The translations under genes were made by a program, and so were the position numbers. This document shows positions 1-5,075 of a stretch of 5,075 bases of DNA, piece after piece. Position 1 is the first letter of the stretch, and each line of letters begins with the position of its first letter. A model generated the notes under the pieces. The model was not told where the DNA came from and made no database searches. It saw only the letters and a list, made by a program, of their open reading frames with translations. Source of the stretch: Planctomycetales bacterium (lineage in GTDB: Bacteria > Planctomycetota > Phycisphaerae > SM23-33); the NCBI GenBank assembly GCA_030673005.1, contig DAOVFI010000200.1, positions 1-5,075 on the forward strand, written 5' to 3'.

Positions 1-1
1 A

Positions 2-1000
2 CGGGATGTGCGGGAAATCTTCACGATTCTCTCCAACTCCGTCAAGCCTGTAATAATCACATCGCACACGACAAAGAGCCTGGACGCGATTGTCGAGATG
101 TGCGGAATTATCTCCGGCTCGAAGGAGGCGTTTCTGAGCAAACCTTACCTTATCTACTACACCGAACCGGTTTCGCCGCTCCAGCACACCGCCCATTCAC
201 TGGAAAAGCTGCTCAAGGCCGCCGATTACGGGCTGCCGATTCTCAACACACCCGGACCGATGTGCGGCGGGACAGCCCCGATAACGCTGAGCGGCGCACT
301 GCTGTGCGGATTTAGTGAACTTCTCAGCGGGCTTGTACTGGTCCAGAACTACAGGAAGGGAACACCCGTAATCTTCGGCGGCGTCTTTACCACGCTGGAT
401 ATGAAGGGAATGATATTTACATACGGCTGCCCCGAACTGCAACTTATGAATACCGCCATTGCACAGTTGGCGCGGTTCTATGACATCCCGTCATTCGGGA
501 CGGCGGGCGCCACCGATTCGCACGAACTGGACGCACAGGCGGCCTTCGAGAGTGGAACGTCAATCCTGCTGAACGCTATGTCAGGTTCGAATCTCGTGCA
601 CGACGTCGGCTGGTCGAGTTCGGCCCAGGCAACGTCCAACGAACTGCTGGTTCTGGGCGACGAAATGATCGGCTACGCAAAACGGTACCTTTCAGGAATA
701 GATACCGATACGATTAAAGATAGTGTTGCGGAGATTCTCGAAGTCGGTCCGGGCGGCAGTTTCATAGACAGAGATATGACAATAAATCTCTATAAAAAGG
801 AAGTATGGTATCCGAGAATTATGGAGAGAGTGTCCCAAAAGGCCTGGATGGATTCGGATAAGATTTCACTGAAGCAAAGGCTGAAGAACGAGGTTGATAG
901 AATTGTAACTGAACATAAACCCGCCCCCATACCGGACGATAGAAAACGTATGGTATCTGAAATGATTGATGCTTATGAAGGAAAGATAAGTAATCAGTAA
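2..1000 (+). CDS. MttB-family (non-pyrrolysine) corrinoid methyltransferase, 5' truncated
   Basis: C-terminal 332 residues of a trimethylamine methyltransferase (MttB) family protein. The frame is open to the left edge, and the GTG at base 8 is internal. The family is usually near 480-500 residues, so roughly 150 are missing. These TIM-barrel enzymes move a methyl group from a quaternary or tertiary amine to a cytoplasmic corrinoid protein. Counting from the codon at base 2, family-like segments are GPMCGGTAP (85-93), TAGATDSHELDAQAA (167-181), GSNLVHDVG (195-203) and GPGGSF (249-254), followed by the usual charged helical tail. Archaeal MttB has an in-frame amber (pyrrolysine) codon in this part; none occurs here, so it belongs with non-Pyl homologues such as MtgB (glycine betaine), MtpB (proline betaine) and MtcB (carnitine). 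The substrate cannot be read from sequence. No corrinoid-protein gene lies downstream. The last residues (SNQ) and stop fall inside a heptamer repeat array. Confidence 0.9.
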   Translation, partial: RDVREIFTILSNSVKPVIITSHTTKSLDAIVEMCGIISGSKEAFLSKPYLIYYTEPVSPLQHTAHSLEKLLKAADYGLPILNTPGPMCGGTAPITLSGALLCGFSELLSGLVLVQNYRKGTPVIFGGVFTTLDMKGMIFTYGCPELQLMNTAIAQLARFYDIPSFGTAGATDSHELDAQAAFESGTSILLNAMSGSNLVHDVGWSSSAQATSNELLVLGDEMIGYAKRYLSGIDTDTIKDSVAEILEVGPGGSFIDRDMTINLYKKEVWYPRIMERVSQKAWMDSDKISLKQRLKNEVDRIVTEHKPAPIPDDRKRMVSEMIDAYEGKISNQ

Positions 1001-1017
1001 TTGGTAACAAGTAATAA
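990..1017 (+). repeat. Heptamer tandem array, GTAATCA type, forward arm
   Basis: Four consecutive 7-base units lie in perfect register. All begin GTAA: the first is GTAATCA, the second GTAATTG, and the other two vary only in the last three bases. After one degenerate unit (1018-1024) a further GTAA-starting heptamer follows in the same register at 1025-1031. The first 11 bases of the array are the end of the upstream methyltransferase gene, including its TAA stop. This arm is inverted relative to the array at 1036-1077; bases 989-1002 are an exact 14-base reverse complement of 1044-1057. Confidence 0.85.
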
Positions 1018-1035
1018 TGTGTATGTAAATTATTC

Positions 1036-1077
1036 TGATGACGAATTACTGATTACTGATTACAAATCACTGATTAC
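1036..1077 (-). repeat. Heptamer tandem array, GTAATCA type, reverse arm
   Basis: Read on the minus strand, this is six contiguous in-register heptamers. Three are exactly GTAATCA (1071-1077, 1057-1063, 1050-1056). The other three (GTGATTT, GTAATTC and GTCATCA) are close variants. With the forward arm at 990-1017 it fills most of the gap before the DUF3795 gene, ending 16 bases upstream of its ribosome binding site. A transcript through both arms could form a stem of at least 14 pairs. Heptameric tandem repeats between genes recall the STRR elements of heterocystous cyanobacteria, but I do not recognise this unit as a named family. Confidence 0.85.
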
Positions 1078-1107
1078 AAAATATTTTACCGACGGAGATA
1101 AAGTACC

Positions 1108-1560
1108 ATGTCCAATGATAGTGATATGGTCGCGTATTGCGGTCTGTATTGCGGGGATTGCTTCAGTCATACCGGAACGATTCCCGATTTGGCGAGGGAT
1201 CTTAGAAAACAATTAAGGCAGGCGAGATTCGATAAGATAGCCGAAGCATTGTCGAACATCGAATGGCTTAAAGTATTCAAGGACTACAAGCAGTGTTATG
1301 ACGTATTGGGAATGCTGGTAAAGATGCGCTGTCCGAAGGCCTGCAAAGGCGGCGGCGGTCCGCCGTTCTGTAAAATTAGAAAATGCTGCGAAAAGAAAGG
1401 CTTCGACGGCTGCTGGCAGTGCGATGAATTCACAAAGTGCAAATTACTGGATTTCCTGAAGCCGACCCACGGAAACGCACATATGAAAAATCTAAGAAAA
1501 ATAAAAGGAGAAGGTTTCGACGCTTTTCTTAAAGGGAAAAAGCACTGGTACACCGCGTAG
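1108..1560 (+). CDS. DUF3795 family cysteine-rich protein
   Basis: Protein of 150 residues of unknown function, recognised by its N-terminal AYCGLYCGDC motif (residues 9-18), the hallmark of DUF3795 (PF12675). There are twelve cysteines: 11, 15 and 18 in the opening motif, then 63, 75, 79, 88, 93, 94, 102, 105 and 111. The later ones form a CPKAC / CKIRKCC / CWQC series ending in a CDEFTKCKLLDF stretch typical of the family. The spacing suggests binding of a metal ion or iron-sulfur cluster; this is an inference, and no activity is established that I know of. No signal peptide or membrane segment is visible, so it is probably cytoplasmic. The start ATG has a GGAG 10 bases upstream (1094-1097). 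The gene is noticeably more A+T-rich and lysine-rich than the C69 gene downstream. It lies 107 bases after the methyltransferase gene in the same direction, so co-transcription through the repeat element is possible. Confidence 0.85.
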   Translation: MSNDSDMVAYCGLYCGDCFSHTGTIPDLARDLRKQLRQARFDKIAEALSNIEWLKVFKDYKQCYDVLGMLVKMRCPKACKGGGGPPFCKIRKCCEKKGFDGCWQCDEFTKCKLLDFLKPTHGNAHMKNLRKIKGEGFDAFLKGKKHWYTA

Positions 1561-1566
1561 AAAACA

Positions 1567-1594
1567 GTGGCCGGTAGCCCGTAGCCGGTAGCCA
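1567..1594 (+). repeat. Heptamer tandem array, GTAGCCG type, forward arm
   Basis: Four in-register 7-base units: GTGGCCG, then three that all begin GTAGCC. The array starts seven bases after the DUF3795 stop codon and is exactly as long (28 bases) as the forward arm in the preceding gap. It is followed by GTAATAAT (1596-1603), an 8-mer that also occurs at 1011-1018 in the first element. Bases 1581-1593 are an exact reverse complement of 1616-1628. Confidence 0.85.
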
Positions 1595-1600
1595 GGTAAT

Positions 1601-1628
1601 AATCAACTTTTCACCGGCTACCGGCTAC
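1601..1628 (-). repeat. Heptamer tandem array, GTAGCCG type, reverse arm
   Basis: On the minus strand two perfect GTAGCCG units (1622-1628 and 1615-1621) are followed in register by two degenerate units that keep only the leading GT (1608-1614, 1601-1607). A GAAATCA heptamer lies in register at 1629-1635. Together with 1567-1594 it makes an inverted pair with a 13-bp perfect stem (1581-1593 with 1616-1628) and a 22-base loop. No T-run follows the stem, so it does not look like a standard intrinsic terminator. Confidence 0.8.
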
Positions 1629-1691
1629 TGATTTCCCATTGTGAATCGCTGTACTTGGTTTTACAGAACTGTGGAGATTGTGGCGATGAAT

Positions 1692-1700
1692 GAGGTGAGG
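1692..1700 (+). promoter_or_regulatory. Shine-Dalgarno site fixing the C69 peptidase start
   Basis: The purine-rich stretch GAGGTGAGG ends three bases before ATG 1704; its core GAGGTGA ends five bases before it. This favours 1704 over the in-frame GTG at 1641 and ATG at 1686, neither of which has a comparable site. It also makes the signal peptide begin at the usual MKR. Confidence 0.75.
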
Positions 1701-1703
1701 TTT

Positions 1704-3116
1704 ATGAAGCGTGGTTTATTGGTAGTGCTTGCCGTTGGTTTGTCGGCGTCTTTGTCGGCGGCGTGCAGCAGCGTTATAGTGGGTAAGGACGCATCGGTCG
1801 ATGGGTCGGTCATATTGGGGTTCAGCGATCAGAACAGCGGCAAGCAGTTCCTGAACTTCAGAAAGATTCCCCGGATTCGACACAAGGCTGGCGAGGTAGT
1901 GAGGCTGCAAAATGGGACGCAGTTGCCGCAAGTCAGGGAGACTTATTCGTTCCTTTGGGCGGAGATACCCGGCATGAAGTACAGCGACAGCTACCTCAAC
2001 GAATACGGCGTAGCGGTCGTCGATAACTCATGCACTGCCCGGAAATACAGCCGTCGGAAACTCGAGGCTGAAGGCCAACTGGTCAAAGACGGCATTGCTT
2101 ACATGCTACCCCGAATCATGGCCGAGCGGGCAAGGACCGCCAGACAGGCCGTCGAAGTAGCAGCCGGAATCATTGAGAAGGTCGGCTATCGCGGTGCCGA
2201 GACGCTAGTTATCGCCGATCCGAAAGAGGCCTGGCTGCTGATGATGGTTCCGGGCAAACAGTGGGTCGCCCAGCGGGTGGGCGACGATCAAGTCGTGTTT
2301 ATGCCCAATTCCTACATTATCAACGAGGTGAACCTGAAGGATAAGGCCAACTTCCTGGCCTCGCCGGGACTTATCGAATACGCAGTCAAAAAGGGCTGGT
2401 ACGACCCAGCCGACGGCAAACCGTTCAACTTTTCCGAGGCCTACAGCCGGCGGCGAAAAAGCCTTATGGACAAGCGGCTATGGCAAGGCCAATGCCTGAT
2501 AACAGGCAGGAATATCCCGCTGAAGCCCGACCGGCGCCTGCCTTTTTCGGTCAAACCCGCCGGCAGGATGTCGGTCAAGGACGTAATCACCATCCTGCGG
2601 TCTCACAAGCAAAGGATATGCAGGCCGACGACCCAGGAGACGGCCGTCTTCCAGTTGCGAAGCAAACTCCCCGTCGATATCGGCTGTGTCTATTGGAAAA
2701 CGTCGGCAGAGCCTTGCACCAGCGTCCTGACACCCTGGCATATTGGTATTACGGAAACCCCGAAGAGTTACTACAAGCCGGTTGAGCTGAGGCGGCACCT
2801 GACGCTGGAGTATCACTTTACGAAGTTTCCCGGCAAGTATGACCCGGACGAGAATCATGCCTGGTGGGTTTTTAAGCGATTGCAGGATACGGTAAGGCGC
2901 GACTACGACAATCGCGTCAAGGTCGTCCGGAAGGTCTGGGACGAATATGAAGCGAAGTTATTTGCTCAACAGTCAGCCGTTGAGAAAAAGGCGTTTCTTT
3001 TATATCGGAAGGACAAGTCGGAAGCGCGTGCTTTTCTAACTGAATATTCACATACAGTTGCACTCGAAGCCGTGCGCAAAGCGCGGGAACTGATGAAACA
3101 ATTTGAACGAAAATAG
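1704..3116 (+). CDS. Secreted peptidase family C69 (dipeptidase-like) Ntn hydrolase
   Basis: Protein of 470 residues matching the C69 (PepD-type dipeptidase) family. Residues 1-20 form a signal peptide: MKR, a hydrophobic core, then a small-residue cleavage region ending SAA. Cys21 directly after it is the expected N-terminal nucleophile, which in this family becomes catalytic once the preceding residues are removed. The following CSSVIVGKDASVDGSVILG matches the C69 N-terminus. Other family-like segments are LNEYGVAVVDNSCTAR (98-113), ETLVIADPKEAWLL (166-179), an ICRPTTQETAVFQLR block (305-319), GCVYW (327-331) and PCTSVLTPWHIGI (337-349). The C-terminal 85 residues are charged and probably helical. 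The likely role is cleavage of short peptides in the periplasm or at the cell surface; the true substrate is unknown. A lipoprotein reading of Cys21 is less likely because position -3 is Ser. It runs convergently into the glycosidase-like gene with 21 bases between stops and no clear terminator. Confidence 0.9.
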   Translation: MKRGLLVVLAVGLSASLSAACSSVIVGKDASVDGSVILGFSDQNSGKQFLNFRKIPRIRHKAGEVVRLQNGTQLPQVRETYSFLWAEIPGMKYSDSYLNEYGVAVVDNSCTARKYSRRKLEAEGQLVKDGIAYMLPRIMAERARTARQAVEVAAGIIEKVGYRGAETLVIADPKEAWLLMMVPGKQWVAQRVGDDQVVFMPNSYIINEVNLKDKANFLASPGLIEYAVKKGWYDPADGKPFNFSEAYSRRRKSLMDKRLWQGQCLITGRNIPLKPDRRLPFSVKPAGRMSVKDVITILRSHKQRICRPTTQETAVFQLRSKLPVDIGCVYWKTSAEPCTSVLTPWHIGITETPKSYYKPVELRRHLTLEYHFTKFPGKYDPDENHAWWVFKRLQDTVRRDYDNRVKVVRKVWDEYEAKLFAQQSAVEKKAFLLYRKDKSEARAFLTEYSHTVALEAVRKARELMKQFERK

Positions 3117-3137
3117 GGAATCTGCACGCCCTGCGCC

Positions 3138-4250
3138 CTAACTTTCTGTAAGAGTCTTTGTCTTATTGAAGAACCACAGGTACTCCGGTTCCCATACGCC
3201 CCATTTCGGCGGCCACATTGTTTGTGCATTATTCGTGTGGAGTCCGAAGGACGCGCCTCGGGCGACTACTGCGTCATAGGCCCGATCGCCGTCGGATTCG
3301 TTTAGGATGATGGGTCTGGGCGAATCGGCGAACCAGGACTGTGAGCGTAAGTGTTCGATTTTCTCGACCAGTGTGCTGCTGTCGCCGACCCTGCCGGTTT
3401 CGATGTTGTCGCCGCCGTGCAGGAGGATGAAATCGGCTTCACTGAACACCCGGTCGATCTCGTCGGTGGACCATTGCTCGCGGTTATTCATCGCCGCCTC
3501 GGAGGTGCTGACGAGGAGTTTTCTGTCGTGTTTTTCCAGTCCCCGCCGCCGGGCGCGGGCAATCAGTTCCGCCGTCCGCGCCGGCTTGAGGATGGGATGA
3601 TGATAGTGGCCGCCCATGGTCTCGTTGGCGATCTCTATCAGGACGTTCCGGTAGCCGCGCTCGCATACGAAATCGACGCCGCTATCGATGGCCGCCAGGA
3701 TGCCCTGCTCGTCGGCGAAGGCGGTATCCTGCCCGAAGTAAAAAAACTGCAAAATGACCACCATGCCCCGGCGGTCGCAGGCCTCGATAATGTCGCCGAT
3801 GCGTTTGGCGTAGTTCGGATCGACGGCGCCGTCGGGGCTGAAGGCGCTGTTGTGGTAGAAATCCCGATGGCCGTTGGGCCGGGCGCCTGCGCTGCCGCGT
3901 CCTTCGGGAATGTCCGTCTTGCCCATAATCGGATGGCCGCCCTGGAAGTTCAGGTTCACAGCCAGTATGCCGTGGGCCTTGTAATCGTCCAGGGCCGAGA
4001 TAAATCGCTCTGTGTTGGCGAAGGCCGAATCGGGCGAGACCCACTTTCCGTAATTCGCATGGCCGTTCTCCGGATGCGAACCGTCGTCGTCCCACCAATC
4101 GACCTTGCCAAGCGTGTCGTCGAAGGTCGCGTTGACGGTGCGGACATTGAAAAGAAAGCCTTCGGCCCGATCCGTCCCCGGATAAGTCGGCGCATCGTTG
4201 ATGAAGATTTTCTCCTGCTCGACGGTTACTACCGTATTTGCCTCAAACAT
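3138..4250 (-). CDS. Uncharacterised TIM-barrel protein, glycoside hydrolase clan GH-A-like
   Basis: Protein of 370 residues resembling a widespread but, to my knowledge, uncharacterised family with the clan GH-A (GH5-like) barrel pattern. Visible landmarks are a short N-terminal strand region with FINDAPTYPG (16-25), LAVNLNFQGG (96-105), NSAFSPDG (134-141), the strand VVILQFFYFGQD (164-175), NVLIEIANE (202-210), FILLHGG (274-280) and PIILNES (313-319). Glu210 after Asn209 fits the acid/base, and Glu318 at the end of a later strand fits the nucleophile, about 108 residues apart, as expected for retaining GH-A enzymes. These assignments are inferred from pattern. A tryptophan-rich end (MWPPKWGVWEPEYLWFF) could line a sugar site. 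No signal peptide is visible, so it may act on imported sugars or in the cytoplasm. Start 4250 is preferred over 4307 because AAAGGAA lies at a proper distance upstream and nothing similar precedes 4307. Substrate unknown. Confidence 0.75.
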   Translation of the reverse strand: MFEANTVVTVEQEKIFINDAPTYPGTDRAEGFLFNVRTVNATFDDTLGKVDWWDDDGSHPENGHANYGKWVSPDSAFANTERFISALDDYKAHGILAVNLNFQGGHPIMGKTDIPEGRGSAGARPNGHRDFYHNSAFSPDGAVDPNYAKRIGDIIEACDRRGMVVILQFFYFGQDTAFADEQGILAAIDSGVDFVCERGYRNVLIEIANETMGGHYHHPILKPARTAELIARARRRGLEKHDRKLLVSTSEAAMNNREQWSTDEIDRVFSEADFILLHGGDNIETGRVGDSSTLVEKIEHLRSQSWFADSPRPIILNESDGDRAYDAVVARGASFGLHTNNAQTMWPPKWGVWEPEYLWFFNKTKTLTES

Positions 4251-4258
4251 GATTGCCG

Positions 4259-4265
4259 TTCCTTT
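4259..4265 (-). promoter_or_regulatory. Shine-Dalgarno site fixing the glycosidase-like gene start
   Basis: On the minus strand AAAGGAA lies eight bases before ATG 4250. The alternative ATG at 4307 would add 19 residues (starting MLHSLLKQ) with no purine-rich site in front and no family resemblance, so the shorter protein is preferred. Confidence 0.6.
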
Positions 4266-4320
4266 CTTTGTATCCGGGATTCTCTGTTTCAGAAGTGAAT
4301 GGAGCATAGTTTTGCAAGCC

Positions 4321-4355
4321 TTACGGAGAAAGGAAAACTTTTAGGCCTTCCGTAA
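4321..4355. repeat. Imperfect inverted repeat upstream of the glycosidase-like gene
   Basis: TTACGGA (4321-4327) plus AGG (4331-4333) pairs with CCTTCCGTAA (4346-4355), giving ten pairs with a three-base bulge and a 12-base A/T-rich loop. It lies about 70-105 bases upstream of the start at 4250, where a promoter or operator could be. No T-run follows on either strand, so a terminator is not supported. Confidence 0.5.
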
Positions 4356-4372
4356 CAGTTATGTGATTTGCG

Positions 4373-4404
4373 GATCTCAGCCGTGTCGGGTTTCGGCTGA
4401 GATC
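4373..4404. repeat. Perfect 11-bp hairpin between the two minus-strand genes
   Basis: GATCTCAGCCG (4373-4383) and CGGCTGAGATC (4394-4404) are exact reverse complements around a ten-base loop. It is about 127 bases after the PEP-CTERM stop and 123 bases before the glycosidase-like start. Neither strand has a T-run after the stem, so a textbook intrinsic terminator is not seen. It could be a factor-dependent terminator, an RNA-processing or stabilising hairpin, or a protein-binding palindrome. Confidence 0.7.
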
Positions 4405-4415
4405 ATGGCTGAAGT

Positions 4416-4456
4416 GTTACGCTAAACGTAAATCTACGTATTTGGAAAAATTACGT
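4416..4456. promoter_or_regulatory. Cluster of TTACG/CGTAA motifs, possible operator region
   Basis: TTACG (4417-4421) and CGTAA (4427-4431) are inverted around five bases. They are followed by the palindrome TACGTA (4435-4440) and another TTACG (4451-4455). The same 5-mer also forms the ends of the inverted repeat at 4321-4355, giving five copies in about 135 bases. This suggests a repeated protein-binding site in the 280-base gap between the minus-strand genes. No clear -35/-10 or -24/-12 promoter could be assigned, and the function is inferred only from motif density. Apart from this cluster and the two inverted repeats, I see nothing in the gap 4251-4530. Confidence 0.35.
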
Positions 4457-4530
4457 CAATTTAATACTTCTGGATTATTGCCGGAGGCGCTCAGTCCGAG
4501 GCAGCCACACTTTCGCCGGCCTGCATTTGT

Positions 4531-5073
4531 TCAGCGCCGGCGGCGCAGGAGCATCAACCCGCCCAGCACCAGCAGCGCCATCGCAGCTGGTTCGGGAAGG
4601 AAGATCCCGTCGGTGATCGGACCCCCGAAACAGTACTTCGGGCCTCCCGCCGGAGCCGTAGTCACAATAAACATACCCGTGCCCTGGCAAGTGTTGTGCA
4701 ATGTTAGACGCGCCAGATGTAAGGTTCCGACGTCGTCCGTGTCGGTCGTGAAAAACTGCAACGCTACATTGTCGGTGGCAGGATCGGTGTCGGTGGTGAA
4801 CTCGATCTGGCTGTAACCATAGTCAACGGCAGGGGCGATCGAGACCGGCTCGCCGAGAACGCCATTGCTGACGTAGGTGTCATACTCCAACTTTGGAAAC
4901 GTCGGGAAAAACGCAGGGTTCGGCGAAGTGATACCGCCCACCGGATCCTGGTAAACCATTGAAGCCATTGCAGGATCATCCGGGATCACGATAAGCACGG
5001 CGCTGAGCCAGTCGGAATCCGTGGTAATCACCACGTCATTGCAGATGTAGCCTTCCAGCTCCGGAAGAGGATT
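4531..5073 (-). CDS. PEP-CTERM sorting domain protein, 5' truncated
   Basis: The C-terminal 180 residues of an exported protein are visible; the frame is open to the right edge, so the GTG at 5034 is not a credible start. The last 21 residues form a classic PEP-CTERM signal: a PEP motif (residues 160-162), a 14-residue hydrophobic segment (AAMALLVLGGLMLL) and a terminal RRRR. In known systems this tail is cut by an exosortase at the inner membrane so that the protein is released or attached at the surface, often with exopolysaccharide. The preceding region has alternating hydrophobic and Asp/Thr-rich stretches, with TTDTD twice, consistent with a beta-sandwich. It starts with a PELEGYICND segment and includes a VYQDPVGGITSPNPAFF region similar to planctomycete PEP-CTERM proteins I recall. 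Its specific function is unknown. An exosortase gene is expected elsewhere in the genome. The glycosidase-like gene lies 280 bases downstream on the same strand, so a shared operon is uncertain. Confidence 0.88.
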   Translation of the reverse strand, partial: NPLPELEGYICNDVVITTDSDWLSAVLIVIPDDPAMASMVYQDPVGGITSPNPAFFPTFPKLEYDTYVSNGVLGEPVSIAPAVDYGYSQIEFTTDTDPATDNVALQFFTTDTDDVGTLHLARLTLHNTCQGTGMFIVTTAPAGGPKYCFGGPITDGIFLPEPAAMALLVLGGLMLLRRRR

Positions 5074-5075
5074 CG

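Noticed and set aside
1001..1036. Possible -35/-10 promoter (TTGGTA with TATGTA or TATTCT) before the DUF3795 gene
   Set aside because: Spacers of 15 or 24 bases are poor, and the boxes are part of the heptamer repeat, so the resemblance is probably due to A/T-rich repeat sequence.
2478..2858. Overlapping open frames on both strands inside the C69 gene, hinting at a frameshift
   Set aside because: The main frame keeps C69 family segments before, through and after this stretch, so there is no frameshift and the others are shadows.
3117..3137. Bidirectional terminator between the convergent C69 and glycosidase-like genes
   Set aside because: The 21-base gap has no convincing stem or T-run; only a four-base AGGG/CCCT pairing is visible.
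3649..3658. GTAGCCG heptamer inside the glycosidase-like gene
   Set aside because: It is a single copy encoding conserved residues in an ERGYRN segment and has no tandem partner, so it is a chance match and not part of the repeat family.
3351..4298. Long open frame (315 codons) on the plus strand opposite the glycosidase-like gene
   Set aside because: It is antisense to a gene with clear family motifs and a ribosome binding site. Its translation has no recognisable domain, and GC-rich third positions readily create such mirror frames.
4479..4520. GCCGG...CCGGC inverted repeat just after the PEP-CTERM stop as a terminator
   Set aside because: Only about five pairs enclose a long loop, and the nearest T-run on the minus strand is more than 20 bases further on.
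4442..4816. Plus-strand open frame opposite the PEP-CTERM gene
   Set aside because: The opposite strand encodes a textbook PEP-CTERM tail, and this frame's arginine- and proline-rich product looks like a shadow.

Overview
The window most resembles a planctomycete, probably of the Phycisphaerae type. This is an inference from gene content: a PEP-CTERM surface protein, a non-pyrrolysine MttB-family methyltransferase, a secreted family C69 peptidase and a DUF3795 cysteine-rich protein, all typical of anaerobic planctomycete genomes. No rRNA or other taxonomic marker is present.

Layout. Bases 2-1000 (+) hold the C-terminal two thirds of an MttB-family corrinoid methyltransferase, cut by the left edge. 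Bases 1108-1560 (+) encode a DUF3795 protein with 12 cysteines. Bases 1704-3116 (+) encode an exported C69 dipeptidase-like Ntn hydrolase. Only 21 bases separate it from a convergent minus-strand gene (3138-4250) for an uncharacterised TIM-barrel protein resembling clan GH-A glycoside hydrolases. Upstream of that, also on the minus strand, is a PEP-CTERM protein (4531 to the right edge) whose N-terminus is cut off.

The most unusual structure is in the two gaps between the three plus-strand genes. Each gap is largely built from 7-base tandem units starting with GT(A), laid out as two arrays in opposite orientation so that a transcript could fold back on itself. The first gap uses GTAATCA-type units and the second GTAGCCG-type units. 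These two units differ only by transitions, giving a shared consensus GTARYCR. The first array also encodes the last residues and stop codon of the methyltransferase gene.

The 280-base gap between the two minus-strand genes has a perfect 11-bp hairpin, a second imperfect inverted repeat and a cluster of TTACG/CGTAA motifs, which may be regulatory.

The genes do not form an obvious pathway. The methyltransferase and DUF3795 gene could be co-transcribed through the repeat. The C69 peptidase and the PEP-CTERM protein act outside the cytoplasm. The glycosidase-like protein has no visible export signal. No tRNA, rRNA, CRISPR array, insertion sequence or phage gene was seen.
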